A model generated the notes under the pieces. The model worked only from the letters and a program-made list of their open reading frames with translations, did not search any database and had not been told where the DNA came from. Made by a program: the position numbers and the translations under genes. Shown here piece by piece: positions 1 to 6,806 of a DNA stretch of 64,000 nt (the stretch's first letter is position 1; the number at the start of each line of letters is the position of its first letter). This DNA comes from Blautia argi (lineage in GTDB: Bacteria > Bacillota > Clostridia > Lachnospirales > Lachnospiraceae): the NCBI RefSeq assembly GCF_003287895.1, contig NZ_CP030280.1, positions 2,486,501 to 2,550,500 of the forward strand, read 5' to 3'.

Positions 1-395
1 GTACGACCTACACCAACACCAATAACAACCAACGGTACATAAGCTAACGGTGGGATATTTCTGATAAACTGAATCCATGGCTCCAGAATAAATCTCACCG
101 GTCTGTACCATGCCATCAAAAATGCCACCGGTACAGAAATTACAAATCCCAAAAGGAAGCCCCAGAATACAGAAATCAAACTGCTTCCGATATCCTGCAG
201 AAGAATTCCTCTTTCGCCCTGCATAAGTCCAATTGATTCCAATACCTTCAGTGCATTAGGAAAACATCTTGCTGTCTGCGGTGTCACAGATAACAGTGTC
301 CACACAAGTATCGCAACAACGAATGAAATCAACAGCCATATCCCTTTTGGTATTTTGCTGACAAAATCAGCGCCGCCCTTGTTCTTTTTCCCCAT
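1..395 (-). CDS. ABC transporter permease, SsuC/TauC type (partial, 3' end outside window)
   Basis: Reading the minus strand from an ATG at 395, preceded by the ribosome site GCGGAGG, gives about 131 residues with no stop. The protein starts MGKKNKGGADFV and has a first membrane segment (IWLLISFVVAILVW). The typical BPD_transp_1 start follows: SVFWGFLLGFVISVPVAFL, then a loop with IRNIPPLAYVPLVVIGVGVG. The R-x-IPPLA-x-x-PL signature is characteristic of permeases for nitrate, sulfonate, taurine or related substrates. The substrate cannot be told from this fragment. It has its own promoter-like site (467-495) and an operator-like word just upstream (501-517) shared with the nag region. Confidence 0.85.
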   Translation of the reverse strand, partial: MGKKNKGGADFVSKIPKGIWLLISFVVAILVWTLLSVTPQTARCFPNALKVLESIGLMQGERGILLQDIGSSLISVFWGFLLGFVISVPVAFLMAWYRPVRFILEPWIQFIRNIPPLAYVPLVVIGVGVGR

Positions 396-466
396 TTTAA
401 ACCTCCGCTTTCTTTCGTTTCGGCATTTCGCACCAAAACATGTTTCTTATTTGTTTTTCTATTGAC

Positions 467-495
467 ATTATCCCCTATACAAAGTTTGTTTTCAA
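467..495 (-). promoter_or_regulatory. Sigma-A-type promoter for the ABC permease
   Basis: On the minus strand, TTGAAA (495-490) is separated by exactly 17 nt from GATAAT (472-467). It lies about 70 nt upstream of the permease ATG at 395. Confidence 0.6.
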
Positions 496-500
496 CCTGA

Positions 501-517
501 TTTTAAGCAAACGTTTG
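501..517. promoter_or_regulatory. LacI-type operator-like palindrome
   Basis: The sequence TTTTAAGCAAACGTTTG contains the perfect palindrome CAAACGTTTG (508-517). The 15-bp word TTTTAAGCAAACGTT (501-515) recurs exactly at 3932-3946, between nagB and the LacI-family regulator. It sits just upstream of the -35 box of the permease. A central CG flanked by A/T-rich half-sites is typical of LacI-family operators; that the LacI protein at 4027 binds it is inferred. Confidence 0.55.
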
Positions 518-571
518 ATTTACTTTGTGTATTTTTTATCATTCTCAGAATATACTTTTGCATATCTTAGC

Positions 572-625
572 AAAAAGAAACAAAGAGAGCAGAGTCCCCT
601 TTTTATCCGGTTCTCTGCTCTCTTT
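572..625 (-). terminator. Rho-independent terminator of the aldolase gene
   Basis: A 13-bp perfect inverted repeat (AAAGAGAGCAGAG at 582-594 with CTCTGCTCTCTTT at 613-625) is followed on the minus strand by a T-rich tract. It lies directly after the class II aldolase gene. Confidence 0.85.
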
Positions 626-661
626 ATTTTTCTGTGCAATCTGCACCTTTCTTCTGTCTTT

Positions 662-1813
662 TTACATTTTTTTATAACGTTCTGCCATCTCTTCCAGAGA
701 AACCTGCTCTACCAGCGGCGCTTTTCCAAAAGAACCAAACTCTACAATCAGAGTTCCGATGGCCTCTTTCACACCTTTTTCAATTACAGAAACCAATTCT
801 GCTCTGTCTTCATCAGGAACAATGCCGTACATAACGGTATCCATAATCGGAGGAAGAAAGGCTCTTGGGTCAAACTGGTCTTTTTTCTCTTCCAAAAGTT
901 TGTATACACCGCCAATAGACGGGCTGTTTCTCTTTTCCGGATTCTGTGCAAAGTATTCCTTCATATTTCTTGTAACAGCCAGACGAATATCTGTATCCAC
1001 ATTGATTTTTCCAATACCGCATGGAATTGCAGCCTTTAATTCCTCTATTGAAATGCCATATGCATTCTGAATGTTTCCGCCTAACGCATTGATTTCGTCT
1101 ACAATGTATCTCGGCACAGTAGAAGAACCGTGGGATACCAGAACGCCAAAAAGGTTTTCATGCATCATACATTCCTTAATGGCAATGGCAATTTCTTTTC
1201 TCAGCTTTACATCTTTTCCCTTAGAAGCCCCGTGCATGGTTCCGTAGGAAATAGCCAGGGCATCGCAGCCTGTCTTTTTGAAAAATTCCACTGCTTTTAA
1301 CGGATTGGTATAGGTAGAAGTTGCGGAAAATACATGGTCTTCCACACCTGCCAGCACACCCAGCTCACCTTCTACGGAAACCCCTCTTTCGTGGGCGTAC
1401 TTTACAACCTCTCTTGTCAGTTCTACGTTTTCTTCAAAAGGAAGAGAAGAACCGTCAATCATAACAGAAGTATAGCCACCTTCAATGGCTGCAACGCAGG
1501 AATCAAAGTTTTTTCCGTGATCTAAGTGCAGAACAACCGGAATCGGAGAATTTTCCGCATATTTCTTTACTGCTGCAGCAATATTTTTCGCACCGATTTT
1601 TTTATCTTCCAGGGTTGCGTTCTGAAAGTCTGTACGTCCGCCCATGAATCCGTTTGCAAGGTCAGCGCCCTGCAGAATGGCTGCAGAACGGAACATTTCA
1701 TGCACCTCAATGGCTGCCTTTGCCTGTGCAACTGCATTTACATTAAAAGCGCCCTGTGCAAAGTGATATTTGTCAACGGTTTCCAGCAATGGTCTTAATG
1801 GTATTAATGGCAT
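662..1813 (-). CDS. fba: Class II fructose-bisphosphate (ketose-bisphosphate) aldolase
   Basis: This 383-residue zinc aldolase would split fructose-1,6-bisphosphate (or a related ketose bisphosphate) into DHAP and glyceraldehyde-3-P in the cytoplasm. Visible family motifs are HLDHGKNFD near residue 95 (zinc histidine and catalytic Asp), GELGVLAGVEDH, ISYGTMHGASKG (zinc His and phosphate loop), LVSHGSS (zinc His) and INVDTD near the C-terminal third. The length fits the long FbaA-like class. The ATG at 1813 follows AGGAGG and overlaps the nagA stop by 10 bp, so the gene is translated with nagA. The context (nagA, nagB) suggests it handles fructose-6-P carbon from amino sugars. A tagatose-bisphosphate specificity cannot be excluded. 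Confidence 0.9.
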   Translation of the reverse strand: MPLIPLRPLLETVDKYHFAQGAFNVNAVAQAKAAIEVHEMFRSAAILQGADLANGFMGGRTDFQNATLEDKKIGAKNIAAAVKKYAENSPIPVVLHLDHGKNFDSCVAAIEGGYTSVMIDGSSLPFEENVELTREVVKYAHERGVSVEGELGVLAGVEDHVFSATSTYTNPLKAVEFFKKTGCDALAISYGTMHGASKGKDVKLRKEIAIAIKECMMHENLFGVLVSHGSSTVPRYIVDEINALGGNIQNAYGISIEELKAAIPCGIGKINVDTDIRLAVTRNMKEYFAQNPEKRNSPSIGGVYKLLEEKKDQFDPRAFLPPIMDTVMYGIVPDEDRAELVSVIEKGVKEAIGTLIVEFGSFGKAPLVEQVSLEEMAERYKKM

Positions 1814-2979
1814 GGTGTTTCCTCCTGTTTTTTAATTTTCTTCCCTTTTACAAAGGTATCTGTAATATTATAAGCATCGTCTAAAATGAGAATATCAGCG
1901 TCCTTTCCCTCTTCCAGGCTTCCGATATGCTCCTCTGCACGAATCAGTCTTGCAGGATTCATGGTAAGCAGAGGAAGTACGTCCTCCATGGATTTTCCTG
2001 TAAACTCTACCAGACGCTTCAAAGCGGTTCCTGTTGTCAGTGTACTTCCTGCACGAACGCCGTTGGGAAGTTTGGCATCTCCCTCTTCCACAATAACATC
2101 GTTTACCCCCAGTTTGTAAGCGCCATCGGGAAGACCTGCCGCCATAATGGAATCCGTTACAGCCACTACCCGGTCATATCCCTTTGCCTTCAGAATCATA
2201 CGCACACTGCCCGGGTGCAGATGCCGTCCGTCGCAGATAGCTTCACAGTACACATCGTCTGCTTCCAGAACGGCTCCCATAATAGCCGGAAAATGCTGGT
2301 GGAATAATTTCATGGCATTGCAGGTATGGGTACATGCCATAGCTCCGTTTTCAATACATTTTCTGGAGGTTTCGTAATCTGCCCCTGAATGTCCAATGGC
2401 AACCGTGATTCCCATATCCCTGATAGCTGGAATTGCCTCCGGAATCCCCTCTACCTCCGGTGAAACTGTAATGTAACGTACATTTCCCTCTGCCTTTTCC
2501 TGATATTCCTTTAACAAGTCCAGGTCAGCACCTCTTAAAAGAGATTCCGGCATTGCACCTTTAAACTCCACAGACAAAAACGGACCTTCCAGATGAATTC
2601 CCAGTAAATCTGCACAGTTCTCATGGTCTGCTTTATGCTTTAGCACCTCGCCAATGACTTTTTCTGTCTGTTCTTTCGTATCTGTAAGAATAGAGCAAAG
2701 CCAGGTTGTAGTTCCCTGTGTGGCGAAAAAGTGTCCAATTTTCTCTAAATCCTCTTTTGAGGCAGCATTTACATCAAAGCCGCAGCCGCCATGAGTATGG
2801 ATATCAATGAAACCGGGAACTACTGCCTTTCCCTTTACATCGTAAACCTCTCCGTCTGTGATTGCTTCGGACGGACTGCAAATTTTCGTAATCACACCGT
2901 TTTCCATACAGAGATTTTTTCTCTCCAGACGACGCTTTTCATAGCGATATACATATCCGCCTGTAATCCAGGTCTTCAT
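1804..2979 (-). CDS. nagA: N-acetylglucosamine-6-phosphate deacetylase
   Basis: The 391-residue protein removes acetate from GlcNAc-6-P to give glucosamine-6-P. Amidohydrolase-superfamily landmarks are present: DIHTHGGCGFD (metal HxH) near residue 60, HLEGPFLS near 130 (metal Glu), IGHSGADY near 195 and THTCNAM near 215 (metal histidines), and AVTDSIMAAGLPDG near 275 (catalytic Asp). The ATG at 2979 has the strong site GGAGGGATAAGT. It lies 2 bp after nagB and overlaps the aldolase by 10 bp, a tight three-gene operon. Confidence 0.95.
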   Translation of the reverse strand: MKTWITGGYVYRYEKRRLERKNLCMENGVITKICSPSEAITDGEVYDVKGKAVVPGFIDIHTHGGCGFDVNAASKEDLEKIGHFFATQGTTTWLCSILTDTKEQTEKVIGEVLKHKADHENCADLLGIHLEGPFLSVEFKGAMPESLLRGADLDLLKEYQEKAEGNVRYITVSPEVEGIPEAIPAIRDMGITVAIGHSGADYETSRKCIENGAMACTHTCNAMKLFHQHFPAIMGAVLEADDVYCEAICDGRHLHPGSVRMILKAKGYDRVVAVTDSIMAAGLPDGAYKLGVNDVIVEEGDAKLPNGVRAGSTLTTGTALKRLVEFTGKSMEDVLPLLTMNPARLIRAEEHIGSLEEGKDADILILDDAYNITDTFVKGKKIKKQEETPCH

Positions 2980-2981
2980 AC

Positions 2982-3806
2982 TTATCCCTCCAATGCAGCT
3001 ACAAATTCTGTGATTTTCAGGTTAATGTCTGCATGATCGGTAAGAAGAGATACCGGGAAATCAGAAGTTGCTTCTCCATATGCGGTACGGCGTACCACAG
3101 CTCTGTGCCAGTTTCTGAAGCAGCCCAGTCTGATTTTTCTTGCATGGGCAATTTCATAAATACCAATGGTTACGCAATAATGAGGCATATCCTCTAAAGC
3201 CCCGTTAAAATCTCCGATTGCGTTGGCTGTTCTGGTTTCCTTTGTAATCTCCAGAACTCTGGTTTTCTGCGCCAGAAATTCTTCGTTGCTCAGGGAAGGA
3301 TCTGCTTCGTTAAATGCCACATGTCCGTTGATGCCGATTCCACCAAAGCAAATATCCACGCCGCCCAGCTCTTCAATTAAATTTGGTATGTAGTCCAGAT
3401 TTTCCGGATCCGGGAAAATGCGCTGTTCCTTTGGCATTACCAGTTCTTCGTCGATTTTTTCGTATACAACCCGGTTCATAAAACCACGGAAGCTGAGGGG
3501 GTGTGTTTCAGGAACCCATTTTTTTTCATCGTCCAAATACTCATCCATATTGATAAACCACACATTTTTCAGGCTGATTCTCTCCTTGTTTACCTTTTCC
3601 ACAAAGAAAGGATACTGTCCAACAGGACCTACCGGGCAAATGAAAACCGTTTTTTCGCCCTTTTCATTGTGCGCCTTAATTTCCTCTGCCATTTCCTCTG
3701 CCATGGAACGGAAAACCGCTTCGTTGTCTTCCATAACCAACACAGGAAGTTTTGGATTGTTGTTTAAAAGTTCCTCTTTGGTATAACCGTAATATGCATG
3801 TTTCAT
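2982..3806 (-). CDS. nagB: Glucosamine-6-phosphate deaminase-like protein (NagB family, divergent active site)
   Basis: About 274 residues from the ATG at 3806, chosen because GGAAAGGAAG sits just ahead of it; an in-frame ATG at 3824 would add six residues. The family converts glucosamine-6-P to fructose-6-P and ammonia. Family features are INMDEYLD (the catalytic-base Asp region) and GINGHVAFNEADP. In E. coli NagB the latter motif reads NDGHIAFNEP, where the Asp before Gly-His helps open the sugar ring. Here it is Asn, while the His and the Glu of FNE are kept. The C-terminal half (CFRNWHRAVVRRTAYGE) also differs from E. coli NagB. It may be a subfamily with altered substrate. It is first in the operon with nagA and the aldolase. 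Confidence 0.85.
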   Translation of the reverse strand: MKHAYYGYTKEELLNNNPKLPVLVMEDNEAVFRSMAEEMAEEIKAHNEKGEKTVFICPVGPVGQYPFFVEKVNKERISLKNVWFINMDEYLDDEKKWVPETHPLSFRGFMNRVVYEKIDEELVMPKEQRIFPDPENLDYIPNLIEELGGVDICFGGIGINGHVAFNEADPSLSNEEFLAQKTRVLEITKETRTANAIGDFNGALEDMPHYCVTIGIYEIAHARKIRLGCFRNWHRAVVRRTAYGEATSDFPVSLLTDHADINLKITEFVAALEG

Positions 3807-3866
3807 ATCATTCTTCCTTTCCATACGACCTCTATTTTAGCATAAAAGCTCATCTTGTTATTTCCG

Positions 3867-3895
3867 ATTATACGATAAGGCTCATACATTTTCAA
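3867..3895 (-). promoter_or_regulatory. Promoter of the nagB-nagA-fba operon
   Basis: On the minus strand TTGAAA (3895-3890) is 17 nt from a perfect TATAAT (3872-3867), about 60 nt upstream of the nagB start. Confidence 0.75.
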
Positions 3896-3931
3896 CAAAC
3901 CTTCACCAAAAAGCCCTTGTTTTTGTATTCT

Positions 3932-3950
3932 TTTTAAGCAAACGTTATCT
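3932..3950. promoter_or_regulatory. LacI-type operator-like site between nagB and lacI-family gene
   Basis: TTTTAAGCAAACGTT matches 501-515 exactly over 15 bp. It lies between the divergent promoters of the nag operon and the regulator, where a repressor could control both. Confidence 0.5.
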
Positions 3951-3959
3951 TATATTTTA

Positions 3960-3988
3960 TTGTCATTATCCGTCATTTCAGTTATAAT
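3960..3988 (+). promoter_or_regulatory. Promoter of the LacI-family regulator
   Basis: TTGTCA (3960-3965) and a perfect TATAAT (3983-3988) have 17-nt spacing and lie about 38 nt before the ATG at 4027. Confidence 0.7.
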
Positions 3989-4026
3989 ATGCTTATCTAT
4001 TAACTCTTGTATTGTGAGGTTTGAAT

Positions 4027-5089
4027 ATGACTCTAAAAGAAATTGCACAAAAAGCAAATGTATCTATTTCTACGGTTTCCCGTGTAATTAACCAAAAAAA
4101 CACAAAAGCAGCAAGCCCGGAGGTGCAGGAGCGCATCTGGGAAATTGTCCGGGAAAGCGGTTATACCCCGAATACTTCTGCACGGGCATTAAAAATGGGA
4201 GCAAAAGCGCCGACTGCCATCATGGCTTTGCCGAAAACGATTTCCTGTATTTACGCAAGAGGAGAAGCCGCTGTTTCTGACCTTTTCTTCTCCCACATTG
4301 CAAAAGCCATTGAACAGGAGGCTTTCAAAAGTAATTTTTTCATCAAACATTCTTTTACGGCTCTTGATATTGCCAACACAGAGGTAGCTGCCCGTATCGC
4401 AAACTCTCCTGCAGACGGAGCCGTCATTCTGGGGCGTTATGACAAGCAGATATTAAAATTTTTCACAGAACATTACAAGCACATTGTGTACGCAGGCTTA
4501 AATCCCATGGGAACCAAATATGACCAGGTGGTCTGCGACGGAAGAGAAATTACCTTCAGCGCAATTTCCTACCTTCATGAGCTGGGACACACCAAAATCG
4601 GCTATATCGGAGAGCAGAACAACGAAATCCGCTATACTGCCTTTAAGGAAGCTCTGAAGTCCTTAAACCTTCCCTTTTTGCAGAAAAATACAGCAAACGT
4701 AAAACTTTCCCACGAAGGGGGGCTATCAGGGCGCCTATCATTTAATGGAAGCAAAATCTGATGTCACTGCCATTTTCTGTGCCAACGACAATACTGCTAT
4801 TGGAGCCATTAAGGCGATTCGTGAAAAAGGTTATCGGATTCCGGAGGATATTTCCATTATCGGCGTAGATGACATTGAAACCGCCCAATATCTATCTCCC
4901 ATGCTGACCACTGTACATATCCCCATGGAAGAAATGGGGCAGCTTGCTTCCAAAATTCTCATTGACCGGATTAACGGAGGTCATCGGATTCCCCTTAAGG
5001 TCATGCTTCCCTTCCACATTGCCAAAAGGGATACCTGTGCAAAGCCGGCGCGGAACGGAAAAACCTTTCTGAATGCACCCGTCGGATAA
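4027..5089 (+). pseudogene. LacI-family transcriptional regulator, split by a frameshift
   Basis: The N-terminal helix-turn-helix is intact (LKEIAQKANVSISTVSRVIN), followed by a periplasmic-binding-type effector domain. The reading frame breaks at a run of six G (4717-4722). With five G the protein continues HEGGYQGAYHLMEAKSDVTA into the second frame (IFCANDNTAIGAIKAIREKG, then IGVDDIETAQYL) to the stop at 5089, giving a normal length of about 353 residues. The ATG at 4027 is preferred over the TTG at 4021 because TGAGG stands at a normal distance from it. It is divergent from the nag operon and probably its regulator. A homopolymer sequencing error is the simplest explanation; true decay or slippage is possible. 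Confidence 0.85.
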
Positions 5090-5090
5090 C

Positions 5091-5148
5091 AAAAAGCCGC
5101 ACAAAACAGCAGTCAGAAATGCCTGACTTGGGTTTTGTGCAGCTTTTT
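5091..5148. terminator. Bidirectional terminator between the LacI-type gene and folA
   Basis: GCACAAAAC (5099-5107) pairs with GTTTTGTGC (5132-5140). AAAAAGC and GCTTTTTT flank the stem so that either strand ends in a T tract. Confidence 0.85.
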
Positions 5149-5160
5149 TATTACAGATAT

Positions 5161-5656
5161 TTATTTATTTTTTACCCTCTCATAAGTTCTAAATTCATAC
5201 TCAATATCAAAGTATGTCTGCTCTTCGCTTCTTCCTGTTACCTTCCACTCTCCCTCTTTATCCAAATCCGGGAAAAAGCTGTCTGCCTCATAGGCAAAAT
5301 CTATTTTTGTCACATATGCTTTACTGCAGTAGGGAAGCATCTGTTTATATACGCTGTCGCCACCGATAACATAAACCTCTTCCTCATATTTCTTTGCTTC
5401 TTCCAAAGCCTCTTCTACACTGTGAACCACAACTGCACCCTTTGCCTGATAATTCTTATCTCTTGTAAGCACAATGTTCACTCTGTTTTTCAGAGGAAGC
5501 CCTCCCGGAAAGCTTTCCAGTGTTTTTCTTCCCATAATCACCACATTTCCGGTAGTTGTATTTCTGAAAAATTTCATATCTGCCGGAATACTGACCAGCA
5601 GCTTGTTGTCCTTCCCAATTCCCCAGTTCGCGTTCTGCCGCTACAATTAAATTCAT
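5161..5656 (-). pseudogene. folA: Dihydrofolate reductase, frameshifted near the N-terminus
   Basis: DHFR reduces dihydrofolate to tetrahydrofolate with NADPH. The ATG at 5656 (RBS AGAGGAGA) gives MNLIVAAER and then leaves frame. Removing one base near 5629-5632 (in GAACGCGAAC) restores NWGIGKDNKLLVSIPADM, the conserved substrate loop, which joins MKFFRNTTTGNVVIMGRKTL, later VIGGDSVYKQML, and the stop at 5161. The repaired length is about 164 residues, normal for bacterial DHFR. It follows thyA at 15 bp, the usual pairing because ThyA produces dihydrofolate. The break is probably a sequence error, since loss of FolA beside an intact ThyA would be damaging. Confidence 0.88.
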
Positions 5657-5671
5657 ATCTTTTCTCCTCTT

Positions 5672-6523
5672 TTAAACTGCAATAGGTATATTCTTAATCT
5701 GCGGACCTGCCTGATAATCCTCTACAATCAAATCCGCTGTGGTAAATGCATAGAAATCCTTCACTTCCGGATTCAGGGAAACCTTTGGTGCAGGATAAGC
5801 TTCTCTGGAAATCAACTCCTTTACTGCCTCCACATGACGGTCATAAATATGTGCATCTGCAATCACATGTACCAGTTCTCCGGGAATCATATCATTAACC
5901 TGCGCTACCATCATGAGAAGAATGGCATACTGGCACACATTCCAGTTATTTGCTGCCAGCACGTCCTGGGAGCGCTGATTCAAGACTCCGTTCAACACCA
6001 GCCTTTCGCTGTTTCTCTCCTTTGTCACATTATAGGTCATGCTGTAGCAGCAGGGATCCAAAGCTCCGCTGTGAAGATATTCAAATTGATACAGATTTGT
6101 CATAATTCTTCTGCTATAGGGATTTTCCTTTAATTGCTTTAACACATAATCCATCTGGTCGGTTTCTTCTCCCTTGTAAAGAAACTTCTTTCCCACCACA
6201 TCTCCGTAACAGGTTCCGATGGAACCGTCCTCATCTGCCCATGCGTCCCAGATGTGTGCATTTAAATCATGAATGTTGTTGGATTTCCTCTGATATATCC
6301 ATAAAATCTCGTCCATACAAGTTTTCAATGCCGTTTTTCTAAGAGTCAGCGCCGGAAATTCCTTCCGTAAATCATAACGGTTTACCACGCCGAAGCGCTT
6401 AATGGTATAAGCGCTCTCTCCGGTATCCTCCCATTTAGGGCGCACCTTCTCCCCCTTTGTATCTGTTCCATTCTCCAGAATATCACGGCACATAGAAATA
6501 AATAAATTATCTGCTAAACTCAT
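5672..6523 (-). CDS. thyA: Thymidylate synthase
   Basis: A 283-residue enzyme that methylates dUMP to dTMP with methylene-tetrahydrofolate. The ATG at 6523 is preferred (AAAGGAAATCAGT just ahead); a longer frame to 6577 runs into the promoter repeat. Motifs are HIWDAWADEDGSIGTCYG, SRRIMTNLYQ (phosphate-binding arginines), ALDPCCYSMTYNV containing the catalytic Cys, VLNQRSQDVLAANNWNVCQY and ADAHIYDRHVEAV. The residue after the catalytic Cys is Cys, not the His of E. coli ThyA. This resembles the B. subtilis ThyA type (TPCVYETQWYV) from memory of that family. It is in an operon with folA. Confidence 0.93.
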   Translation of the reverse strand: MSLADNLFISMCRDILENGTDTKGEKVRPKWEDTGESAYTIKRFGVVNRYDLRKEFPALTLRKTALKTCMDEILWIYQRKSNNIHDLNAHIWDAWADEDGSIGTCYGDVVGKKFLYKGEETDQMDYVLKQLKENPYSRRIMTNLYQFEYLHSGALDPCCYSMTYNVTKERNSERLVLNGVLNQRSQDVLAANNWNVCQYAILLMMVAQVNDMIPGELVHVIADAHIYDRHVEAVKELISREAYPAPKVSLNPEVKDFYAFTTADLIVEDYQAGPQIKNIPIAV

Positions 6524-6555
6524 ACTGATTTCCTTTCTGTTCTGCAAAACTGCCC

Positions 6556-6587
6556 GCTTGGATTGCACGTTGTGCAATCATTATACC
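6556..6587. repeat. 32-bp direct repeat, copy A (palindrome plus TATAAT)
   Basis: GCTTGGATTGCACGTTGTGC and the following 12 bases are identical to 6685-6716. The repeat holds the perfect palindrome GATTGCAC-GTT-GTGCAATC (6561-6579). Next to it, reading on the minus strand, is TATAAT (6585-6580). It lies 40-60 bp upstream of thyA. Confidence 0.9.
6580..6585 (-). promoter_or_regulatory. Proximal -10 box of thyA-folA with overlapping palindrome
   Basis: GGTATAATGATTGCAC on the minus strand puts a perfect TATAAT directly before the palindrome 6579-6561, so the palindrome would cover the transcription start. No good -35 hexamer is visible. Confidence 0.5.
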
Positions 6588-6646
6588 ACACGCGCAGAAA
6601 AGGAAGCGCCGCAGGGCATTTTCTTTTCAAGCTGTGGCTTTCCGGG

Positions 6647-6669
6647 TATAATCTGCCACTTTGTGGCAG
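6647..6669 (+). promoter_or_regulatory. Plus-strand TATAAT followed by palindrome CTGCCAC-TTT-GTGGCAG
   Basis: TATAAT (6647-6652) is directly followed by a perfect 7-bp-arm palindrome (6653-6669). The arrangement is the same as in the minus-strand repeats, but the arm sequence differs. A weak TTTTCA lies 17 nt upstream. It faces away from thyA. Confidence 0.4.
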
Positions 6670-6684
6670 CAAGCCGAAGCATTG

Positions 6685-6716
6685 GCTTGGATTGCACGTT
6701 GTGCAATCATTATACC
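6685..6716. repeat. 32-bp direct repeat, copy B (palindrome plus TATAAT)
   Basis: Exact copy of 6556-6587, starting 129 bp away. The palindrome is 6690-6708 and the minus-strand TATAAT is 6714-6709. Confidence 0.9.
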
Positions 6717-6806
6717 CCATTCCGCTTCTTTTTACCACAAAAAAAGAGCGGCTCAGAAATTAGAATTTCCTCCCGTATTTCCAAGCCATTCTCTTCTTAT
6801 TTCTTT

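Noticed and set aside
440..1039. 199-codon plus-strand frame
   Set aside because: It runs antisense through the aldolase gene and its terminator, has no ribosome site and a Phe/Ser-rich composition typical of shadow frames.
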